Shown: positions 1 to 10,700 of the stretch, in pieces
Position numbering within the stretch: position 1 is the first letter of the stretch
How the letters are laid out: the number at the start of each line of letters is the position of its first letter
Assembly (NCBI GenBank): GCA_036925085.1
Contig: JAUPFP010000032.1
Coordinates: 577,501 to 641,500 of the forward strand
Direction of reading: 5' to 3'
Source of the DNA: Brachycybe producta
Lineage: Eukaryota; Arthropoda; Diplopoda; Playtdesmida; Andrognathidae
Length of the DNA stretch: 64,000 nt
Translations under genes and position numbers: made by a program
The notes under the pieces: generated by a model
What the model saw: only the letters and a program-made list of their open reading frames with translations
What the model was told of the DNA's origin: nothing
Databases searched by the model: none

Positions 1-194
1 AAAACTCTTTTAAAAACTAAAATTTTCTAGAATTTCCTTGATATTGCATAAAAATCCGGGCCCTCATTATTACTTATAATTATAAATTATGTATTACTAG
101 GGCTCATATTTTTATGCAATATGAGGGCAAATGTTTTTCAAATTGTGGCCCTCCAAGTGCCAATTATGAAATAATCAGCATCCAATCAACTGTT

Positions 195-480
195 TCTCAA
201 CCTGTGGCCCTAGAGCCAATTTTGAAGTAACATTCCTCCATTTGGATAATCCAACAATTATGTATTTTTTTTTCAATCAAAACACTGATTAGAGGTTAGA
301 ACTCTCTAGTTGCCAACTGGTAATAACAGAGTTCTAGCCTCTAATCAGTGTTTTAATTGAAAAAAAAATACGTAATTGTTGGATGATACAAGTGGAGGAA
401 TGTTACTTCACAATTGGCCTTTGGGCCACAGATTGAGAAACGGTTGCTTGATACTGCATACAAATCCAAGCTCGATTCAT
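195..480. repeat. Foldback MITE, family A, copy 1
   Basis: The two halves are near-perfect reverse complements. The left half carries a TTTCTCAACCTGTGGCCC block and the right half GGGCCACAGATTGAGAAA, and the centre pairs across 'cactgattagaggtt'/'cctctaatcagtg'. The same element recurs at 576-900, 5488-5776 and 31830-32112. No coding capacity. It is a non-autonomous DNA element of unknown superfamily; the target duplication is not clear. Confidence 0.75.
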
Positions 481-575
481 GATGATATCGTTTAAAATAT
501 ACGTTTAGCTAAAACTTTCTTCGAAAAACTACAACAGTACCTGGTAAATCATTGTGTTTAACGTATTATCATGAT

Positions 576-900
576 CAGGGCTCGGATTTTTATGCAATAT
601 CAAGCATATGTTTCTCAATCTGTGGCCCAAGAGCCAATTGTGAAATAACAATTTCCCGTTTAGAGATGAACCAACAATTATGGTTTTTTTCAATCACAAA
701 CACTGGTTAGAGGCTATAACTATAGTTGGCAATTGATAGTAACTAGACATCTAGCCTCTAACCTGCCTTTTTTTGATTAAAAAAGCATAATTGCAGACTT
801 TTGCAGTTTATCTAAATGATAAAGAAGATTACGACACAATTGGCCCTTGGGCCACAGATTGAGAAACATTTTCTTGTTATTGCATAAAAATTCTAGCCGT
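576..900. repeat. Foldback MITE, family A, copy 2
   Basis: Inverted-repeat element bounded by 'ggctcggatttttatgcaat' on the left and its complement 'attgcataaaaattctagcc' on the right. The inner blocks TTTCTCAATCTGTGGCCC and GGGCCACAGATTGAGAAA are complementary. Same family as 195-480. Confidence 0.75.
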
Positions 901-1319
901 GATTATTATAATTATAAATTATGTACTTAGTAGTACATAGTTTATATAATATGCATAAGTAATAAATAATCAACAGTTGAAAAGGGGGCGTTTACGCGTT
1001 AAAACCGCCTGAGATTCAAAAGGATTTATCTGGCAACACTGTATTATTGTCGTTTTTAATGAGACGTATACTTTGACGTCCTACATTTAACCGTTGGCAG
1101 TTTTTTTTTCCGGTTGACAACTCGTGATAATCTGCTGCCTGTTAGGTAAAACCACTTAATTCGCCTGCAAATTTCATGTTATTTTTAATCTATTTTTGAT
1201 AATTATATATAAAACAATGGCAGTGCAAATAACGGTAACTAATGACGGCAGTGTTGCCAATTACCGCTTCTTATACATGAAATTTAATTGTTTAATAGTT
1301 TGGAAATTCTTTCCAATTA
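901..1319. other. Intergenic AT-rich DNA, nothing recognised
   Basis: No coding potential, RNA gene or clear repeat boundary was recognised here. Short open frames crossing it have no family resemblance. Confidence 0.5.
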
Positions 1320-2275
1320 GGCCTGCTCTTGATGCGAACCACTTTGTGGCGCCACAAAAAGTAGTCGTTTTTTGCAGAACATTGATTACGTAGGGGATGT
1401 TCACTCTAGCCACTGTTGCCGGTTTTTTTGCCACGGTCGCTATGAGTGGTTGAGTCCTGCCACAAGTGGCAACCACTGTCAGCAATGATCAAGAGTTATG
1501 CCAATGGTCTACGATAACAGCAAGCTATTGTTTTCAATGCTGGTCCGTGTGAAGTAATCCTCAGCAACCACTTTGTGACACCACAAAGTGGTCATTTTGA
1601 AGTCGGCCTCAGCTTCTATGTAAAAGCTCGTAAAGCTTAGACTTGCTCTTCACGTGAACCACTTTGTGGCGCCACAAAAAGTAGTCATTTTTAGCAGAAC
1701 ATTGATTACGTAGGGGATGTTCACTCTAGCCACTGTTGCCGGTTTTTTTGCCACGGTGGCTATGAGTGGTTGAGTCCTGCCACAAGTGGCAACCACTGTC
1801 AGCAATGATCAAGAGTTATGCCAATGGTCTACGGTAACAGCAAGCTATTGTTTTCAATGCTGGTCCGTGTGAAGTAATCCTCAGCAACCACTTTGTGACA
1901 CCACAAAGTGGTCATTGTGAAGTCGGCCTCAGCTTCTATGTAAAAGCTCGTAAAGCTTAGACTTGCTCTTCACGTGAACCACTTTGTGGCGCAACAAAAA
2001 GTGGTCGTTTTTAGCTAACCATTGATTTCATAGGTGTAGTTCACACACAAACCACTGCTATCATTTTTTGTGCCACAGTGGCGATGAGTGGTTGAGTCCA
2101 GCCACAAGTGGCAACCACTGCATGTTTGTCAGTTGCCCTCACGGACAGCAGGCTATTGTTTTCAATGATTATGATCCTTGTGAAGTAATCCTCATCAATC
2201 ACGTTGTGGCACCACAAAGTGGTCCTTGGAAAGTTAGCCTTAGCTTCTATGTAAAAGCTTGTTCACCTTATTGTG
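1320..2275. repeat. Tandem array of about 320-bp units with CCACTTTGTGGCGCCACA palindromes (family I)
   Basis: Three consecutive units begin near 1323, 1643 and 1963. Each contains the near-palindrome CCACTTTGTGGCGCCACAAA, then a 'tgccacggtggc'/'gtggcaaccactg' block, and ends in 'cttctatgtaaaagct'. The first two units are almost identical; the third is more diverged. The same palindrome is the core of the 120-bp array at 17760-18112. Confidence 0.7.
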
Positions 2276-2434
2276 CGGCACCTTTGCCACATCTTACAGC
2301 CTGAGTATGGGTGGCTGGCTATTAACTTAATCGAAATAATATCCAATATTTTTAATTCTAACGCAGAGTAGCGAAGATGGAGGTGATTGGTTGATCTTTG
2401 AGGCCGTTTTGTTGTGCTTCATATTAATAAAGAA

Positions 2435-4462
2435 ATGGGCAAGAAAGATGGTACGAGACTGAAGGCTCCTGTCGAACAGTACAGGAAAGAAATCGGTAAC
2501 TTAATTTACGTTTCAAATCATTTCGAATCTTTTGATGCGCCCTCGTGTAGAGACTACTGCTGTATCCCCCAAGATGTTAATTTAGATTGTTCTATTGAAA
2601 CGGCCCAACGCCTCTGTGATGAGGTTTTTTCCCCAAAATCACGGAAAGTGTAACTGGAGTCTAGTTTTCTGGGATTTGCAGGTTACTATCAGAGGTTCGT
2701 GTAGAACTTTGCTAGAGTGGCAAGAGCGCTGCATGAGCTGACGAAGAAGGATGCGTTTTTCGAGTGGTCAGAGTAGAGTGAGCTAGCGTTCGATCGGTTA
2801 AAGGCCATTTTAACCAAAGCACCCATGCTTGCCATGTACAAGCACTCCTTCCGATTGGGGTTGGGACAGGTTAACAATTTGTAGGTCTGACTTTCATGTC
2901 AACGTTATTAGAAGTGTTATCGGGGTTTCTGCGACAAGGTTTGTTTCCGAGAATTACAAAAACACGGAAAGTGTAACTAGTAATTGAAGTCTGCAGTTTT
3001 CTGGGATTTGCAGGTTACTATCAGAGGTTCATGTAGAACTTTGCTATTGTGGCAAGAGCGCTACATGAGCTGACAAAGAAGGATGTGTTTTTCGAGTGGT
3101 CAGAGCAGTGTGAGCTAGCATTCCATCGGTTAAAGGCCATTTTAACAGAAGCACCAGTGCTTGCCATGTACAAACATTCCTTCCGATTGGGGTTGGGACA
3201 GGTTAACAATTTGTAGGTCTGACATTTACGTCAACGTTATTAGAAGTGTTATCGGGGTCTTGCCCCAAATAAACCAATTGGATCTCATTCAGCGTCTCGG
3301 CTGTTACCTGGGCCTAGACTGACAAGACCAACTTTCCATGTTTCCCATCGAAGGTCGGACTTATTTTTGTCTCCAAAAAGTAGACAAGGACCGTCCTCCC
3401 TCCTCAAAAAATGACCTACACTTAATCGCAACATAGTCTTTTGTATTTCTTTAGGACGTCACGAAGTGAAGAAGACCAAGCTGACCATGAAGGACAGTAA
3501 AGTTAAGCCGCAGAGTCGACAACCTAAACAGTGTCCTGCAGCTTACATATATAAAGTAATCTGTTTTTTTTTTTAAATATTATATTATATATATATATAT
3601 ATATATATATTAAGCCAGGTCTGTGTGTGTGTGTGATTAACGCTGTACAAAAACCTTGAAGCACGTCGGAATTTAAATGAATGAATCGGTTTTTTTCTCA
3701 AGGTCAACTATATGTTGCACTCTCCCCATCCAAGAACCCCATGATATTAAATTGGAGAGGAGGAAAAGGTTGGAAAGAGTAGGGGGGGGGGGGGGGAGAG
3801 AGAGAAACGTGGAGTTGGGAAAAGTGGGAGAGGGTGACTGAAATTGAAATGAAAAGGGGAGGGGATAATAGTAGCAAAATTAAACTACAGTTTATCACAG
3901 GCAACTGTGCCCAGCATTAGAATTTCTTTTGCTCCGCCCTTTTATGAACATCATCAATTTCTAATTGGGTTTGTTACTTGGTCTGATGTCATAAAAGGGA
4001 GGAGGAAAAGAAATTCTAATGCTGGGCACAACTGCCTGTGAATTTTGCACCCGTCATTTATGACGGGTTACCCCACTAGTTTTTTATATCAGAATAGCAG
4101 GATAGCCATGTCTATCCTGCACAGGCAGTTAGAAATCGGAGAGAACTTCAGTTGGCTCCGCCCTTTTTATGACGACCGGCAACTTCTAATTGGTTTGTTG
4201 TGTGGTTCGACGTTGAAGAGGGCGGATCATGTGACGTCAGACTACATAACCAACCAATTAGAAGTTGCCAGTCGTCATAACAAGGGCGGAGCCAACTGAA
4301 GTTCTCCCCGATTTCTAACTGCCTGTCTATCCTGCAAGATTGCTTTCCTGTAAATGTGACGGTTTTTCTATGTTTCAGGATTTTGTTCTGATGGTGGCTA
4401 CTATTGCGGTGGTCGTCTTTTCGCTTTGCATTTTCGTCTATCTGTTCCTAAGTAGTTCTTAA
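2435..4462 (+). CDS. TRIQK: TRIQK-like small single-pass membrane protein, three exons
   Basis: Exons are 2435-2495, 3455-3555 and 4379-4462, joined in phases 1 and 0, giving about 81 aa (human TRIQK is about 86). Exon 1 begins MGKKDGTRLKAPVEQYRKEI, closely matching the TRIQK start MGRKDAATIKLPVDQYRKQI. Exon 2 continues GRHEVKKTK against GKQDYKKTK. Exon 3 (DFVLMVATIAVVVFSLCIFV...) is one hydrophobic transmembrane segment ending in SSS and a TAA stop. TRIQK is a conserved ER-membrane protein named for three QxxK/R motifs; only the first (QYRK) is intact here. The exon 2 donor is ambiguous: GTAATC after 3555 gives the family-like length, whereas GTTAAG after 3501 would give a 63-aa protein in the same frame. 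Intron 1 holds decayed retrotransposon pieces and intron 2 holds hairpin repeats. Identity is fairly secure; the exact middle exon is less so. Confidence 0.77.
2636..3260 (+). pseudogene. Two tandem decayed Ty3/gypsy pol fragments
   Basis: Two copies about 325-332 bp apart (near 2636-2960 and 2961-3260) translate on the plus strand to the short connection between reverse transcriptase and RNase H of Ty3/gypsy polymerases. FLGFAGYYQRF, ALHELTKKDAFFEW and the LKAILTKAP block are visible. Both contain in-frame stops (for example after QRFV/QRFM), and everything else of the element is missing. They lie inside TRIQK intron 1. The pair looks like a local duplication of one old insertion. Confidence 0.75.
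3575..4086 (-). repeat. Interspersed repeat family H, copy 1 (reverse orientation)
   Basis: Reverse-complement counterpart of 51603-52212. Shared landmarks are an (AT)n tract next to 'taagccaggtctgtgtgtg', 'ctcaaggtcaactatatgtt', 'caagaaccccatgatatta', an internal hairpin (3897-4039) and the end 'gggttaccccactag'. The end contains the small perfect hairpin ACCCGTCATTTATGACGGGT. A microsatellite next to one end and a stem-loop near the other resemble non-autonomous Helitron-like elements, but no diagnostic ends were confirmed. Confidence 0.6.
3897..4039. repeat. Short hairpin related to MITE family B, within family H
   Basis: Inverted repeat starting ACAGGCAACTGTGCCCAGCA and ending TGCTGGGCACAACTGCCTGT. 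The inner part carries the family-B-like 'gctccgccctttta' block. The same hairpin occupies the same relative place in the other family H copy (51644-51785), so it is part of family H or was inserted in its ancestor. Confidence 0.65.
4121..4326. mobile_element. MITE family B, copy 1, with 9-bp target duplication
   Basis: 206-bp foldback element starting ACAGGCAGTTAGAAATCGGA and ending in its complement. It is flanked by the perfect 9-bp direct repeat CTATCCTGC (4112-4120 and 4327-4335). The arms carry GGGCGGAG boxes and the centre carries TGACGTCA. Long inverted termini plus a 9-bp duplication fit a Mutator-like non-autonomous element. It lies in TRIQK intron 2. Confidence 0.85.
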
Positions 4463-4599
4463 GTTACTACTTAATAGGACCATTTGCAGAAGGAGAAGAA
4501 GAAGAAAAAAACACGTGATCATTTTTTAAATTTTGGCAGTAAAACAATTCAAAATATTGATTTACTATTATTACGCAAATGCAATAATTATTGACCTAT

Positions 4600-5340
4600 T
4601 CCCGAAATGCAAAATTACGTTTATAGCAAAATGTTATTAACATTTCTAGAGACTTTTAACAATGTTAATAGCAAATGTTATTAACGTTTTCAGAGACTTT
4701 TAACAATGTCAATAGCAAATGTTATTAACGTTTTCAGAGACTTTTAAGAATGTTATCAACATTTCTAGAGACTTAACAATGTTATTAACATTTCTAGAGA
4801 CTTCTAACAATGTTAATAGCAAATGTTATTAACAGTTTCAGAGATTTTTAACCTATGTTATTAACATTTCCAGAGACTTTTAACATTGTTATTAACATTT
4901 CTAGAGAATTCTAACAATGTTAATAGCAAATGTTATTAACATTTTCAGAGACTTTTAACAATGTTATTAACATTTTCAGAGACATAACAGTATTATTAAC
5001 ATTTCTGGAGACTTAACAATGTTATTAACATTTCTAGAGACTTTTAACAATGTTAATAGCAAATGTTATTAACATTTTGAGAGACTTTTAACAATGTTAT
5101 TAACATTTCTAGAAACTTTTAACAATGTTAAGAGCATATGTTATTAACATTTCTAGGGACTTAAGAATGTCAATAGCAACTGTCATTAACATTTGTACAT
5201 ACTTTTAACAATGTCAATAGCAAATGTTTTTAACATTTCTAGAGACTTTTAACAATGTTATTAGCAAATATTATCAAAAAAATGTTAACAAAAGTTGGTA
5301 ACATTTTATAGGCCGATTTGTTAATATTTGTTAAAAACAT
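4600..5340. repeat. Degenerate tandem array 'gttattaacatttctagagac' (family E), copy 1
   Basis: Dozens of degenerate units of the type 'aatgttattaacatttctagagacttttaac', interspersed with 'aatgttaatagcaaa', ending near 'ttataggccgattt'. A related array of the same motifs lies at 62890-63935 and ends with the same 'ataggccgattt' block. It is rich in AACATT/AATGTT short palindromes and noncoding. Confidence 0.8.
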
Positions 5341-5487
5341 TTCTAATAACACGTGTTTTCAGCTTCCGATGTAAATCCACCTTTATAGGCCTGTAGCAGA
5401 GGAATAATTTAGTACAAAAGCAGCCATTTCCATTTATTAAAAAAAATCATGTTATTAATTTCAATGCAATTCGTAATTAATTACTGG

Positions 5488-5776
5488 GGCTCAGATTTTT
5501 ATGCAAATATCAAGCAAAAGTCAAGCCAATTGTGAAGGAATCATCATCATTCGAGCAACTTTAATTAGCTTTTTTTTCTAATAAAAGGCTGGTTAGAGGC
5601 TAGATGTCTGGTTACTATTAGTTGTCAACTAAGAGTTCTAGCCTCTAACCAGCCTTTTATTAGAATAAAAAGCACAATTAAAGTTGCTCTAATGATGCTG
5701 ATTACTTCACAATTGGCTCTTGGGCCACAGATTGAGAAACATTTGCTTGATATTTGCATAAAAATCGGAGCTTTAC
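5488..5776. repeat. Foldback MITE, family A, copy 3
   Basis: Clear 289-bp inverted repeat: 'ggctcagatttttatgcaaa' at the left, 'tttgcataaaaatcggagc' at the right, and 'ctaataaaaggctggttaga' pairing with 'tctaaccagccttttattag' near the centre. Same family as 195-480. Confidence 0.8.
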
Positions 5777-5960
5777 TAATTAGAAAATCGCATATTTTGA
5801 AAATTCTGCACATTCCAATGTTAATGTTATTTTTTTACAATATCGTGAAATGCTTTCTAATGTGCCATACTGCACCTTCGTTAACTCGATTTGCTTAATT
5901 TTATTTGTTTATTAAACATTTTTTTTGTACAAAAATTAATAAAACGATTAATTAATTTTT

Positions 5961-7253
5961 CTAAGGTTTTGTCGGTTCCATAACGACAATCGGTTTCGGC
6001 CTCAATCGAAACTCTATTTTTCTTCTTATGATGGATTTAACGATGTAATCGGTCGTTGATTCGTCGTTGTTGTCATCTTCATTACGAGTTGATGTTCGTT
6101 TTTGCATTACGGCCATCGGTTTGTCCAAATGAACACATTTACCGAATAGAATGTGGTGACCGATTATTAGTATCGGAATGTTCTGAAATAGAAAAAAAAA
6201 ATCGACTTTGTTAAGTCAATTTGCCCCGAACATATTTTCGAGAACGTACTTTGGCACCTGACTTCAACTTGAACTCTCAGAACAAGGTTCCAACATACTC
6301 AAAAAAACTCTTTTGTCAAGTTTTCTTATTATGTTGGCACCCTGTTTAGAGGGTACTCGATAAGAGGGTTTTATCCATGTTGGAACCCTGTTTAGAGGGT
6401 ACTCGACAAAAGAAGGTTTTATCCATGTTGGAACCCTGTTTAGAGGGTACTCGATAAGAGGGTTTTATCCATGTTGGAACCCTGTTTAGAGGGTACTCGA
6501 CAAAAGAGGGGTTTATCCATGTTGGAACCCTGTTTAGAGGGTACTCGATTAAAGAGGGTTTTATCCATGTTGGAACCCTGTTTCGAGGGTTGAAATTCTA
6601 AGTTCAAGTGCCAAATTTTCCTTCTATTTTAAAAAGTTTTCCCATTTCTATCTGATTGTTCTTCAGATGAGTGAACGTCACTTCCAACATGACGTCACTG
6701 CTTTTAGTACAGCAGATTTTAAAAACTCAACTGTTACTTCAACGAATTGGCTACAAATTTTTAATTCTCATAAGTCGATACAACGTTATTCATTAACCGT
6801 TGAGTTAGAAAACGTGCCCAAGACATGTCATGGTGAAATCAAACGGTTGATTAACTGATGAGTTTAAGAACGTGCTAAATATTATTCGTAAACGTCAGAA
6901 AATGATTAACGTAACCGGTTGATTGACTATTGAGTTAAAGAACGTGCTCAAGATTAGCAGTAAACGTCAGAAAAATATTTCCCGCAGCGGTTGATAGACC
7001 GTTGAGTAAAAGAACGTGCTGAAAATGCACGTGTGCCACTTATTTCATACCTCTTTGTTAAAATGAAGATCACCAATAAAATTGTCGCCCAGCTTTTGAT
7101 TGTTTTCTCCTTTCAGTTTCAATTCACCTTGAAGTTCTATAATAAAACACTCATCCAATGATGGATCTCTAAAAACAACACAATTTAAAATACACAATTA
7201 AAACAGTTTTATAAAAAAGTTAATATTTACCTGTTTATCATAATTTGTACCAT
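5961..7253 (-). CDS. CHTF8: CTF8 / CHTF8, subunit of the alternative clamp loader (CTF18-RFC)
   Basis: Minus-strand gene with coding exons 7253-7231, 7168-7051 and 6182-5961 (phases 2 and 0), giving 120 aa; the human protein is about 121. It starts MVQIMIN, matching the family start MVQIVIS. The middle exon has the FIIELQGEL block and ends in GDLHFNKE. The last exon has the hallmark IPILIIGHHILFGK and LDKPMAVM, and ends near RLRPKPIVV before TAG. CTF8 joins DCC1 and CTF18 in the RFC-like complex that loads PCNA and supports sister-chromatid cohesion. Intron 1 is only 62 bp; intron 2 (6183-7050) is filled by two minisatellites. A reverse-strand AATAAA (5908-5913) lies about 50 nt past the stop. 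It is divergent from the ADP/ATP carrier, with about 500 bp between start codons. Complete, with no breaks seen. Confidence 0.93.
6300..6600. repeat. Minisatellite of about 46-48 bp in CHTF8 intron 2
   Basis: About five or six tandem copies of 'ttttatccatgttggaaccctg' followed by 'tttagagggtactcga', with small length differences (taagag/caaaagag). It lies wholly inside the intron, so it is noncoding. Confidence 0.85.
6640..7020. repeat. Degenerate 70-75-bp tandem repeat in CHTF8 intron 2
   Basis: Three or four diverged copies of 'ccgttgagttaaagaacgtg', 'ctcaagattagcagtaaacg' and 'tcagaaaa'. The 63-aa plus-strand open frame across it (6667-6858) follows the repeat and crosses an intron of the opposite-strand gene, so it is not a gene. 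Confidence 0.7.
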
Positions 7254-7287
7254 TTTAACCGGGAAACGAGAATGTTGCTCATTTCTT

Positions 7288-7303
7288 GCACTAGATGGCG
7301 CTG
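7288..7303. promoter_or_regulatory. CTCF-like motif upstream of CHTF8
   Basis: GCACTAGATGGCGCTG matches the core of the vertebrate/insect CTCF consensus (CCASYAGRKGGCRS) at all but the first base. It sits 35 bp upstream of the CHTF8 start, between two divergent promoters. Motif match only. Confidence 0.35.
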
Positions 7304-7377
7304 GGCTCGTTTTTATACACTCAGTTGGGCGCAGCCAAAGTTGTTAGAATCAAAGGGGATTAGAATAACTTAATCTA

Positions 7378-7571
7378 ACAGGCATCTGTAGACAGCTTCA
7401 GAATTTCTTTGGCTCCGCCCTTTATGAGCGTCATCAATTTGTAATTGGTTTGTTACTGTGTCTGATGTCACATATCCCGCCTTATTTATTTTTAATTAGT
7501 TGATATTTAATCTGACGTTGATAAAAAAGCGGAGCCAATAAAAATTCTGAAGCTGTCTACAGAGTGCCTGT
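7378..7571. mobile_element. MITE family B-like hairpin between CHTF8 and the ADP/ATP carrier
   Basis: 194-bp inverted repeat starting ACAGGCATCTGTAGACAGCT and ending in AGCTGTCTACAGAGTGCCTGT's complementary arrangement. The arms contain 'ggctccgccctttatga'. Flanks CTTAATCTA and TTTATTCTA agree at 7 of 9 bases, consistent with an aged 9-bp target duplication. It separates the two divergent promoters. Confidence 0.7.
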
Positions 7572-7610
7572 TTTATTCTAGCCTGCTTGGGATCAGTAAA
7601 TGCGTCATTC

Positions 7611-7618
7611 TGACGTCA
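7611..7618. promoter_or_regulatory. CRE-like palindrome TGACGTCA upstream of the ADP/ATP carrier
   Basis: A perfect TGACGTCA lies about 145 bp before the carrier start codon, outside the neighbouring MITE. CREB/ATF proteins bind this sequence in animals. The 5' leader downstream is pyrimidine-rich ('cgttctttctcttttcgttg'). Motif evidence only. Confidence 0.4.
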
Positions 7619-7761
7619 TCTGAAACGATCCAATAGAAAGAGGTTTCCGTGAATTGAAACCCCGTTGATTTTTTTGTATCATCCATTACGGCTGACCCCC
7701 GTTCTTTCTCTTTTCGTTGCCGTCTGTCGCCTCGTAAGCATCTGGAACTCTGCACTTAACC

Positions 7762-10700
7762 ATGTCGACCGCCGATGTTGTTTCGTTTCTCAAGGATTTC
7801 GTCGCCGGTGGAGTCGCCGCAGCCATTTCAAAGACGGCTGTAGCTCCAATCGAACGTGTGAAATTACTTTTACAAGTCCAACATGCATCGAAACAGATCG
7901 CAGTTGAAAACCAATACAAGGGTGAGCATTTTTTTATTCTTAGGCGGTTTTTTTCTTTACGTTTTCAACGAAAAAAAGCCGGTTTGGAGCCACCAATGGC
8001 CGGTTCAATGTTGAAGCCTATGAGAAGTACAAGATGGCGGCCGTTTCCTCGATGGCCGGGGTTTCAGCCCGAAGGGAGGGAGGGCGTTCAAGGTCATAAG
8101 CGCTTTCTTATCGACTAAGCACGCAATGTAGTAGGTTAAAATGCGGCTTAAACAGCTAGAAAATGTAAAATAACTCGAAAATAGCATAATTTGTGTCCTC
8201 AATGTAGGTAGCAATCGGCTATTGATAAAATCGATAATTATCGATTTTTTTGTTGGAAATGGTAAATTTAAATATTTCTAACAAAGAGGAGCAGTTTTTT
8301 TGCTTTTTCGTCAAGGTCACAATAATCTCGGCAAATGAATGAAATTTCTGAACGATTTTACTGCTTTTAAGCGGTTTAAAAAGCCGAAATAATTAAAAAA
8401 AAAAAATGGTTTATAATGGTGTCTTATGCTTTCAGACTCGGGTAAAAATCGATTATCGATCTTTTCCGATATTCCAATTTGATAACACTGGAATCTTAAT
8501 AAAATGCGCATTTTTCTTTGTTAAATTTCGGCATTTTAGGCGAAAACGAACAAAAAAATAGTTTAAAATGGCGTCGTTGTTTAAGATTCAGGTAAAAATC
8601 GATTTTTTTTATCGATTAAATGCGTTTTAAAACAATTTTCCCGTATTTTAAGACGAAAAATGGCGTATAAAAGGCGAAATTTGCGATTTAGCCAGGTAAA
8701 AATAGATGATTTTTAGAGAAGTTTGCGATTTGAACGCGTTTCAAACAATGAATGAATGAATGAATGAAATCTGAGGGAAAGGGGGTTGGATGGAGGCTAG
8801 TTGAGTCGGATCGCCCAGTTGTATTTGAAACACGTGAAACTGGAACATTTTTTTGCTTCTAACCAATAGGCGTCGTTTTCACCCCCTCCCCCTATGTGAT
8901 TGGGTTTAACTCCGCCCTCTTTTGTAATAGTGACGTAAAAGGGTTTCGTAATACCCGATGACGTCACTTTTTATGGCAGCTGTTTTAAATTGTTTCGTAA
9001 TCGTTTTTTCATACCAGGAAATCATTTTTTATTATCTGTGAAATAAAAATTACAATTTGACCTCGTTATGATTATTTCAGAAGTGGTTTCTTAAGAATTT
9101 CTGTTCTTGATTGAGAAACGCATAATTTCGTCAATTGTGGGGTTGAAATTAGTGAGAAATTGTTCTAGCCGAGTTACAAAGGTCATTAGATAGAAAAGAT
9201 GGCCGCTAGAGGGCGCTAATAGGTGTCTAAAAGCAGAAACTGCGGAAATCCAATCAAAATGAGTAAAATTAATAGGAAATTGCAGAAATCTTATTTTAAA
9301 AGCAATGAGAATTAGTAAGAAATCGCAGAAATCAGAAATTGCAGGAAATCTTAAGTAAAATAACTAAAAATAAGAAATTGCAGAAATTTTATTAAAATTA
9401 GTAAAAATTAAGAAATTAAAGAAATCTTACTAAAATCGGTAAAAATTAATAAGAAATTGCAGGAATTTTATTAAAATCGGTAAAAATTAATAAAAATTGC
9501 ATGACTTTTATTTAAAATCGGTAAAAATTAATAAGAAATTGCAAGAATCTTATTTAAAATCGGTAAAAATTAATAAGAAATTGCAAGAATCTTATTTAAA
9601 ATCGGTAAAAATTAATAAGAAATTGCAAGAATCTTATTTAAAATCGGTAAAAATTAATAAGAAATTGCAAGAATCTTATTTAAAATCGGTAAAAATTAAT
9701 AAGAAATTGCAAGAATCTTATTTAAAATCGGTAAAAATTAATAAGAAATTGCAAGAATCTTATTTAAAATCGGTAAAAATTAATAAGAAATTGCAAGAAT
9801 CTTATTTAAAATCGGTAAAAATTAATAAGAAATTGCAAGAATCTTATTTAAAATCGGTAAAAATTAATAAGAAATTGCAGGAATCTTATTTAAAATCGGT
9901 AAAAATTAATAAGAAATTGCAGGAATCTTATTTAAAATCGGTAAAAATTAATAAGAAATTGCAGGAATCTTATTTAAAATCGGTAAAAATTAATAAGAAA
10001 TTGCAGGAATCTTATTTAAAATCGGTAAAAATTAATAAGAAATTGCAGGAATCTTATTTAAAATCGGTAAAAATTAATAAGAAATTGCAGGAATCTTATT
10101 TAAAATCGGTAAAAAATTAATAAGAAATTGCAGAAATTTTATTAAAATCAGTAAAAAAAAATTACAGGTATCTTTAAAATCGGTAATAATTAAAAAAAAA
10201 ATTGCAGACATTTTTAAGCTCCATTATACACCTACAATTTTTACTTGCATTTTTGTGTCAATTAAATGACAAATGTTTTCTTGAATGGTTTGGTACATGT
10301 ATACATTTATACAAGTATCAATCGGTGGTTACACTTGAAAAATGTATTCAAAAGTGCGCAGAACAGTGCGTAGTGTGACAGTTTATCATATATCTAACCT
10401 TGTGACCTTCTAGACAAGAGAATTGGGGTGGGGGGAGGGAGAAGTGTCCCCTAATATGTTGAAGAGCTAGATTTAGAAACTAGATTAGCTCCTTTATTTC
10501 GATATTAAGGTCTGGCGTAGTTTTGGTTGTTACTTGCTGACAGGCAATTAGAAATCGGGACGAACTTCAGTTGGCTCCGCCCTTTTAATGACGAACACAA
10601 ATTGTAATTGGTTTGTTGTGTGGTTCGACGTTGAAAAGGGCGGAGCATGTGACGTCAGACTACATAACCAACCAATTACAATTTGTGTTCGTTATAAAAA

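Noticed and set aside
5625..5898. Overlapping plus and minus ORFs near 5.7 kb
   Set aside because: They cover the arms of a foldback MITE, where both strands read the same sequence.
9497..10120. 207-aa repetitive protein
   Set aside because: It is a 42-bp minisatellite within the intron of the ADP/ATP carrier. The frame is open only because the period is a multiple of three.
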